A DNA stretch of 48,157 nucleotides from Aminicenans sp964648465. Its GTDB lineage: Bacteria; Acidobacteriota; Aminicenantia; Aminicenantales; Aminicenantaceae. A program made the translations under genes and the position numbers. Positions 1 to 8,017 of the stretch are shown one piece after another; within the stretch, counting starts at the first letter, position 1; each line of letters starts with the position of its first letter. Under the pieces are notes generated by a model. It did no database searches. It was not told the origin of the DNA and was given only the letters and a program-made list of their open reading frames with translations. The stretch spans positions 1 through 48,157 of the forward strand of contig CAZYMU010000024.1 of assembly GCA_964648465.1 (NCBI GenBank), written 5' to 3'.

Positions 1-60
1 CATTTTGGTGAGGCAACAACATGATTACAGTAACAAAACTAATGAGTCAATGCGGCCCGG

Positions 61-167
61 AATAATAATTATCGCTGATCAAACTTTCCCAGATGGTGAT
101 ATTTTGTTAGAATTATAACCTTCATAAATTCATGAATTCCATCGAAATAATAATTATCGCTGATCAA
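61..167. repeat. Pair of 22-bp direct repeats beyond the array's distal end
   Basis: An identical 22-bp word, starting AATAATAATTATCGCTG and ending ATCAA, occurs at 61-82 and again at 146-167, 85 bp apart. It lies on the leader-distal (left) side of the CRISPR array. The bases between the copies are AT-rich and contain a small palindrome (AATTCATGAATT near 127). No open reading frame of note covers 1-236. The pair could be a remnant of a duplicated spacer-sized segment or of a mobile-element end; nothing in the sequence decides between these. Confidence 0.7.
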
Positions 168-236
168 CTGTGAAAATAAATTAAAAAGTTGAACTATTTC
201 CTTATAATTGAAAGTAAGCTAAATTTTTGTCTTTGT

Positions 237-717
237 GTTTCAATCCTTGTTTTAATGGAATCTCTTATCTGACTTGTTGTATTGTCAAGGGATGAGGATA
301 TGATTGAATGTTTCAATCCTTGTTTTAATGGAATCTCTTATCTGACGCCTGGATTAATCTCCGAAGAAGAAGCTGCGTCTGAGTTTCAATCCTTGTTTTA
401 ATGGAATCTCTTATCTGACTAGAGATACAGGTATATCAGGCTGGTTAATCCTGAGTTTCAATCCTTGTTTTAATGGAATCTCTTATCTGACATATGACAA
501 AATGATACACAGCCCTCTTGACCTGCCAGGATGTTTCAATCCTTGTTTTAATGGAATCTCTTATCTGACAGGAGGTTCTTTATCCCAATGCTTGTATTCT
601 TTAGCGTTTCAATCCTTGTTTTAATGGAATCTCTTATCTGACAAAACTAAAATTGGAGTACAAACAACAAATGTAGTCGTGTTTCAATCCTTGTTTTAAT
701 GGAATCTCTTATCTGAC
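237..717 (-). CRISPR. Type I-B CRISPR array, 7 repeats and 6 spacers
   Basis: Seven identical 37-bp repeats start at 237, 310, 383, 455, 533, 606 and 681. On the plus strand each begins GTTTCAATCC and ends CTTATCTGAC. The six spacers are 36, 36, 35, 41, 36 and 38 bp. Read on the minus strand the repeat ends in ATTGAAAC, the usual 8-nt 5' handle left by Cas6 in type I-B systems. I therefore infer that the array is transcribed leftward, like the cas genes, with its leader on the right. No repeat is degenerate, not even the leader-distal one at 237. I saw no spacer that obviously matches another part of this window. Confidence 0.98.
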
Positions 718-960
718 AGCAAATTGGCTGTATATCTTTTTGATTATACTAGTTAAAGAGATTTGAGAAAACACTATTTTACACATTTTAATTTGAAATA
801 TGCACACAATTATGTGCATTTTTAGTAATGTTTACATGTTTTTACTTTTTCTATCTTATTTATTCTTAAACAAATAGAGAGAATTCACACAGAATAACAA
901 ATAAATTTATATGAAAAAGAGATCCTAAGTTATCAAAGAGCCTAAAATATCTATCCCGAG
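718..960 (-). promoter_or_regulatory. Probable CRISPR leader
   Basis: This roughly 240-bp AT-rich, gene-free stretch lies between the leader-proximal repeat (681-717) and the 3' end of cas4. Given the inferred leftward transcription of the array, it is in the position of the leader, where the array promoter and the Cas1-Cas2 integration signals would sit. I could not pick out a convincing -10/-35 pair. The assignment rests on position, base composition and repeat orientation only. Confidence 0.55.
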
Positions 961-991
961 ATATTTTTTTTACGTTTAAATTTACAATTAA

Positions 992-1618
992 TTATACACA
1001 TATATTTCTGTAACAGCAATCTACACATCTTATTTTATAATTGGTTTTTTTGGGATAATATCCGGATTTAATGATAAGCAGCATGTCATTGATTATTTCA
1101 AGTGCATTATTGAAATCTTTTTCTTTGAAATTAATTTCTTTTACAAGATTGTGACTTCGAACATAGCAGACAAATCCTTTTTTTACGTCAGCATCATAAA
1201 AATCTCTAATCAGCAACCCATATAATACAGATTGAATTTTATGTGTCCGGTAGAGAAAATCTTTATATTCAGCAAATTTATAATCCAATGGGGCAAGTGT
1301 TCCATCTTTTAAGTAAATAACTTCATCTACAACACCTTTCAATTGGAATTTTTCAGAATTCATATAAACATCTATATCTTTATTAATGCAGCCTATCTTT
1401 TTCCTTAGATAATTTTTATTGATTTTAGTTTTTCTATCATGAATTTGCCGGCCAAGAATTACTTTGTATCTTTGTTCTTCATGTTGGGAAATTTTTAAAC
1501 AGTTCATGAAAAAAGTGAATCTTGGACAATAAAGATATTCAACGACTTCTGATGGGGTTAAGAAAATTCCAACTTTTTTATTTTGTTTTTCAAACGAATT
1601 TTGAAATGATTTCATCAC
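992..1618 (-). CDS. cas4: CRISPR-associated exonuclease Cas4
   Basis: This 208-residue protein has the Cas4 hallmarks. An N-terminal cysteine sits in the LYCPR motif (about residues 29-33), a RecB-like nuclease core follows (GVVDEVIYL, then LDYKFAEY, supplying the acidic and lysine catalytic residues), and a C-terminal cysteine cluster (CVDCCYRNIC) would hold an iron-sulfur cluster with the first cysteine. Cas4 trims and orients prespacers together with Cas1-Cas2 during adaptation. It is the last gene of the cas operon and overlaps the cas2 3' end by 29 bp, so translation is probably coupled. The order cas1-cas2-cas4 differs from the common I-B order cas4-cas1-cas2. Confidence 0.95.
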   Translation of the reverse strand: MMKSFQNSFEKQNKKVGIFLTPSEVVEYLYCPRFTFFMNCLKISQHEEQRYKVILGRQIHDRKTKINKNYLRKKIGCINKDIDVYMNSEKFQLKGVVDEVIYLKDGTLAPLDYKFAEYKDFLYRTHKIQSVLYGLLIRDFYDADVKKGFVCYVRSHNLVKEINFKEKDFNNALEIINDMLLIIKSGYYPKKTNYKIRCVDCCYRNICV

Positions 1619-1880
1619 TGACTAAATCCTTATCGAATGCCTGCCCTAGTAATTTGACCTTCTTGAAATCATCTTCGCATAGAGGGAAAATGTACACAGA
1701 ATCTTTGTCTTTTTTTATTAATTCTTCGCATTTAAGTGCTAGTTCATCAATATCATTTCTATTAAGATTGCCAAGAAAAACGCTCTTTTGAACACGGTAT
1801 AGTCCTGCTCCTTTGCATGCTCGTGCAATTCTTGTTCGTGTTCTATTATCTACGATGTCATAAATGACCCAGGTTATCAT
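1590..1880 (-). CDS. cas2: CRISPR-associated endoribonuclease/adaptor Cas2
   Basis: This 96-residue protein shows the classical Cas2 ferredoxin-like fold signature: it begins with a beta strand and acidic residue (WVIYDIVDNRTR) followed by an arginine-rich helix (RIARACKGAGLYRVQKSVF). Cas2 forms the dimeric core between two Cas1 dimers in the spacer integration complex. Its ATG overlaps the cas1 stop codon by 4 bp and its 3' end overlaps cas4, so cas1-cas2-cas4 form a tightly coupled adaptation module. Length is normal for the family. Confidence 0.96.
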   Translation of the reverse strand: MITWVIYDIVDNRTRTRIARACKGAGLYRVQKSVFLGNLNRNDIDELALKCEELIKKDKDSVYIFPLCEDDFKKVKLLGQAFDKDLVSDEIISKFV

Positions 1881-2863
1881 GGTTTATCCTTTTGTTTCGA
1901 GATTAATCCATTGGCAATTTGATGGCATTCATATTGGATGAGGTCCCTGTTTTTTATGTTTCTTCCTCTGTAACGAACTGTTTTTTCAAAGTTTTTGTTT
2001 AAGGCTTCAATTAGACATATCTTTCCTTCTTTGTTCAGAGTCAGGCCTTTATGTAGTTTATCAAAATATTCATTTTTTACTTTCCGTTGGCTGAATAAAT
2101 AGACAACGGTTTTATCGACTAGTATGCGAAACATCTCGATCAGATCAAAAACCAAGGATTTCTTGTTATAATTATCTGTATGAAGAAAACCAATATAAGG
2201 ATCTAGGCCAGAAATTATGCATGCTTTTTCGACCATTGAATAAAGAACTCCGTAGCCGTAGTTTAAGAGGCAGTTGAACTCATCTTCGGCTGGTTGGCGG
2301 CTGCGGCCTTTGAACTTGAATCTTTCTGGGATGATGTGACTCAGAGTACCAAAATAGATTCTCCCTCCAGAACCTTCATGTCCCATAAGAGAATTCCTTT
2401 TGTCTTCGAGAGTCCCTTCCAAATTGTTAATTCTATAAAGAATATTTTTGAGGGATTTGATGGATTCATTAAGTTTAATAGCTTTATTTGGCCTTGTGTT
2501 CTTCAGCTTGCCAAGAAACTCGATCTGATTATTAAATTTTTTCTCTATCCATTCTTTTGCTAGATCTAATCCTCTTTTGTCATTAGCAATTTCAAGCTGC
2601 TTTCTCCTGATTAAAGTGGTGCTGCCAAGTTTTGAATGCCATATTCGGCTGTATGGATTTCCGTATGAATCAAGAAAAATAATGTCTATATTATTATCCA
2701 TGGCTAATTTAACAGCATCTGTTGAGAGGAATGCACTAGTTGTGATCAATATTGACTGGACTTTTTTGGCAGAAATCTCAAAAATACCTTCTTGGTTCTT
2801 GATAAGAAAACAGTTTTCTTTTTTCTTAAGATAGCATCCGTATGTGTTAAGTACAAGCTGCAT
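1877..2863 (-). CDS. cas1: CRISPR-associated endonuclease Cas1
   Basis: Cas1 is the integrase that inserts new spacers. The protein (about 328 residues from the chosen ATG) shows the I-B type Cas1 pattern: an N-terminal beta domain (LVLNTYGCYLKKKENCFLI), then the catalytic helical domain with NYGYGVLYSMVE, GFLHTDNYNKKSLVFDLIE and the conserved acidic/His residues of the active site. I chose the ATG at 2863, four codons inside the longest frame, because GGTGAGG lies just upstream; a TTG at 2875 is the alternative. It is separated from cas6 by about 150 bp, the only sizeable gap in the cas operon. Confidence 0.96.
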   Translation of the reverse strand: MQLVLNTYGCYLKKKENCFLIKNQEGIFEISAKKVQSILITTSAFLSTDAVKLAMDNNIDIIFLDSYGNPYSRIWHSKLGSTTLIRRKQLEIANDKRGLDLAKEWIEKKFNNQIEFLGKLKNTRPNKAIKLNESIKSLKNILYRINNLEGTLEDKRNSLMGHEGSGGRIYFGTLSHIIPERFKFKGRSRQPAEDEFNCLLNYGYGVLYSMVEKACIISGLDPYIGFLHTDNYNKKSLVFDLIEMFRILVDKTVVYLFSQRKVKNEYFDKLHKGLTLNKEGKICLIEALNKNFEKTVRYRGRNIKNRDLIQYECHQIANGLISKQKDKP

Positions 2864-2868
2864 GGTCC

Positions 2869-3020
2869 TCACCAAATCTCATCTTCTTCTTCAATATAAA
2901 CCATTCCAGGTTTTCTTCCTGGTGCTTGTCTTTTTTTGCCTGCAACATACAATTGACAATCCCTTGGTCCATAACAGAAAGTCTTTTTCTGTTACTTTTT
3001 TTTCGAATACAGTCTATCAT
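2869..3020 (-). other. Gap between cas6 and cas1 with two overlapping small open frames
   Basis: This is the only long gap in the cas operon. One frame (2869-2991) has 40 codons, ends in a TGA embedded in the cas1 ribosome-binding site and encodes a Pro/Gly/Lys-rich tail (APGRKPGMVYIEEEDEIW). It has no ATG, only an internal TTG. A second frame starts with ATG at 3020, directly after the cas6 stop codon (TAAATG), and runs about 57 codons into the start of cas1 as a Lys-rich peptide. Neither resembles a family I recognise. They could be a decayed small gene or chance frames. Confidence 0.3.
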
Positions 3021-3695
3021 TTATTCTTTGTGTTTTTCTTGAATTCTTTTAATTGTTCCGAAACCCCGCGATACTGATTTTCCTATTCCCCAGTAGTCTG
3101 GAATTTCAAAGTTGACGGAGAAGTTTAACAAAAATCCGATGAATGATGTGTCTTTAAGCTCACACTTCCTCCGTTGTAGCCTTCCGATTCCAACCTTTAT
3201 CTCCTCCAGAACCACGTACTCTAAACCTTTCGATGCCGATAAGATATTTCCGATTAGCGTCCTTCGTAAAAGCTCTCTTCGTTCATTACGATTCGATTCT
3301 AAATATCGTTGGTAATTCTTCTGGCTTAATGCTATCCATGGTGTTATGAATTCATAACTTAATATTTCCGGAGAAGTGCCAAATTTCTCCTCTTTCAAAG
3401 TTATTCCGCGCTCTACAATGGCATATGTACTTTTACCTAATTTTATCTCATCATATTTGTCATAAATCTTTTTTAGCACTTCTGCGCCTTCTTCTATGCC
3501 CAACACAATCGCTGTGCCTTCTAATATTTTGTACTGGATACGGGGATATTTGTAGAGAAGTTTGCCGACATCTATATGCTGATGCATTAATGTGTACTCG
3601 TTGAACCGGGTGGCAAAGAAACCTCTCAACTTCACGGCGTCTTCTTCTAAGGGGCGGTTGGATTTCAGGGTTAGGCGTAGGGTTTTTAGGTTCAT
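3021..3695 (-). CDS. cas6: CRISPR pre-crRNA endoribonuclease Cas6
   Basis: This 224-residue protein has the RAMP-type double ferredoxin fold features of Cas6. The N-terminus reads MNLKTLRLTLKS, and the C-terminal glycine-rich loop IGKSVSRGFGTIKRI is typical of the RNA-binding G-loop. Cas6 cuts the repeat transcript to leave the ATTGAAAC handle seen in this array. It lies 10 bp downstream of cas3 and before cas1. Placing cas6 between the interference and adaptation modules is unusual; in most I-B loci cas6 opens the operon. Confidence 0.88.
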   Translation of the reverse strand: MNLKTLRLTLKSNRPLEEDAVKLRGFFATRFNEYTLMHQHIDVGKLLYKYPRIQYKILEGTAIVLGIEEGAEVLKKIYDKYDEIKLGKSTYAIVERGITLKEEKFGTSPEILSYEFITPWIALSQKNYQRYLESNRNERRELLRRTLIGNILSASKGLEYVVLEEIKVGIGRLQRRKCELKDTSFIGFLLNFSVNFEIPDYWGIGKSVSRGFGTIKRIQEKHKE

Positions 3696-3705
3696 GTGAT
3701 TGCCT

Positions 3706-6150
3706 CTAAAAAGTTAGAGTTCCAGCAATAGGATTTTTTAGATCAACATCAAGCCCCACTCCATCTTTATCATAAAACTGTTCATCTAAGATTCTGAAGT
3801 TCCCTATTGGCTCACCAACTATTAAATCATCAGGTCTAACAGCTATCCACTTGTCAAATCTCATGCTTACAGAATTTGCTGATATGCGTTTAGCCAGTTT
3901 TTTTATTTCATACCGCCTCTTCCACCTGTCCTCTATATCCAATGCTTGTCTAATCTCTTTTGGCAGTTTTTCATCCAATGATGGAATTATGAACTGTTCC
4001 TGATCTTCATCGCCTCTCAACAATTTCTTAATGTTAACACGTTTCTCGTTATATTCATGACTGTATTCTGAATAAGCTCTTACAACTTTCATTGATTGCC
4101 CCAATTTGGCTCTTACAGATTTAAAATAACGAGAGCCAAAATTGTAGAATTGGGTTTCTGAGATATCCAGATTATCAGCAATGCTAAAGGTGGTACACTC
4201 TAAAAGGACTCCATCATAAACCATTTCAGAAAGGGATCTTTTCCCATCTGATTTAAGATTAATGATATTTATGGTTCTAATTTCTTTTTCCCCATTACGA
4301 TTACACCGACCACAAACCTGAAAGATAGAATCTAGAGGTGCCCAATCTCGAATAATATAATCAACATCCATATCTACCCCTGCTTCAATGCATTGGGTCG
4401 TTACAACTACAGGATTATTTTCATTTTTAATACAATCCTTAATCTCCGAAATCCGTTCCTTCCGCTGTGATGGAGCAACAAGAGAAGACAAATAAATTGT
4501 AGGTCTTTCTGAAATTTTCTTTTCATAAATCTTCTTTTTGACTTCTTTAAATACGAATTTACTGGAATTCCGTGTGTTCAGCACTACCATTACTGACCTA
4601 TCAGAGTGTTCATTCAAAAAATCGGGCAATTCTTCTACAAAACTTTCAAGTGACTTCGCTACTGTATTTATATGAAGTTTTACCCTCACACGCTTTTTAA
4701 AATAATCTTTGTGGTTTGGAACCCTTTCTACCGCACTTGGTAAAAATCTTGGCTGTGTAGCAGACATCAACAGAACGTGTGTATTTCCAACTTCAGATAA
4801 TTTTTTAAAGAAGTATTCAAACGGTTTCCATAGTTCTGATGGTAGTGCCTGTATCTCATCAAAGACTATTATCGCATTGAATAAATTGTGAAACCTCATA
4901 AGGTGTTTTGACTTCAATGAAAATAGAGAATAAAGCAACTGGTCAAAAGTAGAAACAATGATTTCGGAGTTCCAGATGTTCAAGAAAAAATCAACCGAGT
5001 TATCGCTCCGCTCTTTATCATCAACTCCGTCTTTATATTCAAAATCAGCTATGGAATATCTTGGTATGTAAAGCCTGTCTTGACGTTTTTCATAGAGTTC
5101 ACCTAAAAAATCTTTGTACACTTTGTCTGTCTGCTCGATAATTGAAAGAAAAGGGAGTGAAACGATAATTTTTGGTGTAAATCCATTTTCTCTTTCAATT
5201 CGTTTTCTAAGCTTTAAAACCCACGATGCAGATAGTAAAGTTTTTCCGAGTCCAGTAGGAAGTGTAATCGAGTGAATCCTTTCACTTAGCGGGAAGGAGT
5301 TAATACCATCAATAGTCTTTTTGTATGCTCTATTTCGGTCTTCGTTTATTTGTCTGTTTTTTTTAAATTTTTTAATATGCTTATCCACAAGATTATCAGG
5401 AATATCAATTGGTTTTCTTTCATACTGTTCAGGGTTGTCAGAAGCGAGATATGCCTTGTCGGACTCCAAAAGAATAGAATATAGGAATAATGCTAAAAGT
5501 CTATGTTCTATTTGAACTTCAAGCCATTTTTCACCATTATATCCCTCCGGTGTTTTTCCATATTTTCTGTTCAACTTTCTAATTTTGCTCGATATAGTAT
5601 CTATTGTATCAATAGTAAAGTCGGATCCCTCGGAAACTTCAAAATTAGGGAAAACACATCCGAATATTTCAGGGTGAATCTTGCCAATCTGCTTCTTCAG
5701 CAAATTAAAATTTTTATCATGACTATTCAGCACTTCTTCTATACTTTTATACTCACCATGATGCCCTTCTATTGCCAAAAAGACTGCAAATGGTAGAAAT
5801 AGTTTCCAATGCTCGTCAAGCTGATCATTTTTCAATATCCATTTTTCTGTCATATGCCAGCCAAAAAAAGCAGACAGAAGTGCATGCGATTTATCTCTTT
5901 CGTTTCCGGTATATTCTCTACCTTCTATTCTGCTTCTGATGTATTCTTGAAAGAACGAAGTGCTTTTGCCAAAGTCATGACATACTGCAACTAAAATGCT
6001 CAGTTCTTCAATCTGTAGCTTGGATATACCATTAAAATTGAGCTCCTTTTGAGCAACAAGAAGCTTAGTTGCTTTGATAACTTGGTCTGTGTGGTTCCAT
6101 AGCTTCAAAGGCCGATGATCTAATGCATGAGATATTAGCTTGTATCCCAT
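3706..6150 (-). CDS. cas3: CRISPR-associated helicase/nuclease Cas3 (HD + DExD/H)
   Basis: Cas3 degrades target DNA recruited by Cascade. This 814-residue protein has an N-terminal HD nuclease domain (NHTDQV near residue 20 and CHDFGKS near 57), a Walker A motif SITLPTGLGKT (about 293-303), a DEIQ box (IIVFDEIQALP), the motif III SAT sequence and the helicase C-terminal motif VTTQCIEAGVDMD followed by FQVCGRCNRNG. The order HD then helicase is the standard single-chain Cas3. Its ATG begins 7 bp after the cas5 stop, so it belongs to the same operon. No key residue appears to be missing. Confidence 0.96.
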   Translation of the reverse strand: MGYKLISHALDHRPLKLWNHTDQVIKATKLLVAQKELNFNGISKLQIEELSILVAVCHDFGKSTSFFQEYIRSRIEGREYTGNERDKSHALLSAFFGWHMTEKWILKNDQLDEHWKLFLPFAVFLAIEGHHGEYKSIEEVLNSHDKNFNLLKKQIGKIHPEIFGCVFPNFEVSEGSDFTIDTIDTISSKIRKLNRKYGKTPEGYNGEKWLEVQIEHRLLALFLYSILLESDKAYLASDNPEQYERKPIDIPDNLVDKHIKKFKKNRQINEDRNRAYKKTIDGINSFPLSERIHSITLPTGLGKTLLSASWVLKLRKRIERENGFTPKIIVSLPFLSIIEQTDKVYKDFLGELYEKRQDRLYIPRYSIADFEYKDGVDDKERSDNSVDFFLNIWNSEIIVSTFDQLLYSLFSLKSKHLMRFHNLFNAIIVFDEIQALPSELWKPFEYFFKKLSEVGNTHVLLMSATQPRFLPSAVERVPNHKDYFKKRVRVKLHINTVAKSLESFVEELPDFLNEHSDRSVMVVLNTRNSSKFVFKEVKKKIYEKKISERPTIYLSSLVAPSQRKERISEIKDCIKNENNPVVVTTQCIEAGVDMDVDYIIRDWAPLDSIFQVCGRCNRNGEKEIRTINIINLKSDGKRSLSEMVYDGVLLECTTFSIADNLDISETQFYNFGSRYFKSVRAKLGQSMKVVRAYSEYSHEYNEKRVNIKKLLRGDEDQEQFIIPSLDEKLPKEIRQALDIEDRWKRRYEIKKLAKRISANSVSMRFDKWIAVRPDDLIVGEPIGNFRILDEQFYDKDGVGLDVDLKNPIAGTLTF

Positions 6151-6156
6151 ATAGCA

Positions 6157-6927
6157 TCACAAGAAGGTGATAACCTTATCTCCAAACTGGTAAGGTGTGA
6201 CCTTCATTTTAACAGGTAGTGGTTTGGGAACCATATTTAATAGATAACGCTTGTAATTAAAGGTTCTATCAGCCGTGCCCAAATGAGGAACTTTTAACTC
6301 CTGGATGTGATACCCCTCTTCTGGTTTTAAACGGTCTATCAATAATGAACAATCTTCTTTGCAAACTACCGATGATATTTCATGTTCTCCCAGATCCAAA
6401 GGTTTTGCAACTCCTTCAATCGGTATATACTGCAATCCTGCAAGAAATTCTGACAATCCCAAGCACGGTGTGTACATATACCTCTCATTTTTAATGCGAG
6501 ATACCAATTCGCTCATTTTATCGTTTAAACTAACGTAGACCAAATATGAAGGATTTCTTAAGAGTTCCATCGGATAAGGGTTGATAGGTTTATTCCAGTC
6601 CGGTATCCTTTTTAGTGGTTTAGGCTTCCAATCCTTTTTTGGACGCTTGATAGAATAATCCACCCTTCCTGAGCTATCCTGCCTTAAGTTTGTTACATGA
6701 GTAATTGTTTTGATTTCTTTCTCAATGGCAATAGCCACTTTCATTTTACTTTCATCAAAATTCCCGGCAACTTTTTCTTTCGGAACGCCAAGAATCGCTC
6801 CTAATAATCCTGCGATAGCTGTTCTTGGTGGGAAGGGGTACGTGAAGGAAGATACATTAGAGTAGGGTTTACGAAAGTGCCCGTATTTTCCATAATACCT
6901 GAAAGAAACAACTGGTATTGAAGCCAT
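6157..6927 (-). CDS. cas5b: CRISPR Cascade subunit Cas5 (I-B type)
   Basis: Cas5 caps the 5' handle of the crRNA in Cascade. The 256-residue protein has the family's N-terminal RAMP strand and loop (VVSFRYYGKYGHFRKPYSNVSS) and the diagnostic motif YPFPPRTAIAGLLGAILG at about residues 30-47. Its start codon lies 1 bp after the cas7 stop, so it is translationally coupled. Length and context fit the Cas5h/Cas5b group of type I-B systems. Confidence 0.93.
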   Translation of the reverse strand: MASIPVVSFRYYGKYGHFRKPYSNVSSFTYPFPPRTAIAGLLGAILGVPKEKVAGNFDESKMKVAIAIEKEIKTITHVTNLRQDSSGRVDYSIKRPKKDWKPKPLKRIPDWNKPINPYPMELLRNPSYLVYVSLNDKMSELVSRIKNERYMYTPCLGLSEFLAGLQYIPIEGVAKPLDLGEHEISSVVCKEDCSLLIDRLKPEEGYHIQELKVPHLGTADRTFNYKRYLLNMVPKPLPVKMKVTPYQFGDKVITFL

Positions 6928-6928
6928 A

Positions 6929-8017
6929 TTAACTTTTCTTTTCAGCCAGATTGTCTATGTCGAGATCTATTACTTTCGCTTCCCCAACTACTCCCGTCAA
7001 TCCCTGGACTAAACTATTTCCATAGTGTTCTGCGAATTCTGGTGAAAGGCAATACTCTATCCGTTCTATCTTGCTCTTGATTTTCCTAATAGATCCAATC
7101 AATTTACTGAAATTGAGGGTGTAATCTCCAACCTTTCTGATATTGATCTCCTCTTTAATCTCCTCCTTTGGTGTCAATTCAACCTTCTCTTCCAATGCTC
7201 CAATATGGTATTCTGTAGGGACTTCTTTTTTATTTCCCTTCTCTTCTATCTCAACTTTTTCTTTGTAAAATATGTTCAAAAGCAGCCTCGGCTGTTGTCC
7301 TCGCTTTGTACGGGTGTGAGCAGAGGTAGTTTCCCTGACTCCTTTCCAGAGTGCAACTTTGAACTTATTTAGGTCTTCCTCTGTAAGTCCAGTTGTTTTG
7401 GCTGCATTCTCATTGGCAACTCCGTGGAATGCGATAAGTCCGTAAGGAATAGCATAATAGGTTGTAAATGTCCCCATTTTCTGCTCGGATTTTTCTGCTT
7501 CCCCTTTTGACCTAAATATACTTGTGCCGTGGAAATTCACTTCTTCTACTTCATGTAAAGTTTCGCCAAAGTTGATCTGAATTGGTCCAGTAACTTTGCT
7601 TGTCTCTCCCCATTCATCTGGAGCTCCTTTAAAAGCTAGCGGGCTTCCAAACATTCTTAAATCAACAAACGTTTCTAATAAAGTATTCATCAGTTCCTCT
7701 CCTTCAATTTTATTCTTATCCGTGTATTTAAGTCGTTGTTTAACTCTATCAGTGAGATTCACCGTCTTTGTACCCAGTTTGGCGACCAAAATCGAGTCTT
7801 CTCCCTCTATTTGTATCAAATAATCTCTCACGAACCTTTTCAATCGCACATCCGTTACATAGCACCGTTTGGTTACGTCATCTATACGTGGACGATTTTC
7901 GTCTGGATCGCCATTGGGATTCCCGTTCTTAATGTCGTACAAGAAGAGAAACTCGTTCCTGCTCTTTATATGCTCTTTCTCTTTATTTTCTTCGCTCTCT
8001 TTAATTTCTTCACTCAT
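6929..8017 (-). CDS. cas7b: CRISPR Cascade backbone subunit Cas7 (Csh2 family)
   Basis: Cas7 polymerises along the crRNA to form the Cascade filament. The diagnostic N-terminal motif LFLYDIKNGNPNGDPDENRPR with the following DVTKRCYVTDVRLKRFVRDYL identifies the Csh2/Cas7b group and hence subtype I-B. I chose the ATG at 8017, 11 codons inside the longest frame, because AAGGAGG sits 9 bp upstream. With that start the gene overlaps the cas8b stop codon in the arrangement ATGAGTGA, a classic coupling. The N-terminus before residue 18 is a charged Glu/Lys tail of unknown use. Confidence 0.95.
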   Translation of the reverse strand: MSEEIKESEENKEKEHIKSRNEFLFLYDIKNGNPNGDPDENRPRIDDVTKRCYVTDVRLKRFVRDYLIQIEGEDSILVAKLGTKTVNLTDRVKQRLKYTDKNKIEGEELMNTLLETFVDLRMFGSPLAFKGAPDEWGETSKVTGPIQINFGETLHEVEEVNFHGTSIFRSKGEAEKSEQKMGTFTTYYAIPYGLIAFHGVANENAAKTTGLTEEDLNKFKVALWKGVRETTSAHTRTKRGQQPRLLLNIFYKEKVEIEEKGNKKEVPTEYHIGALEEKVELTPKEEIKEEINIRKVGDYTLNFSKLIGSIRKIKSKIERIEYCLSPEFAEHYGNSLVQGLTGVVGEAKVIDLDIDNLAEKKS

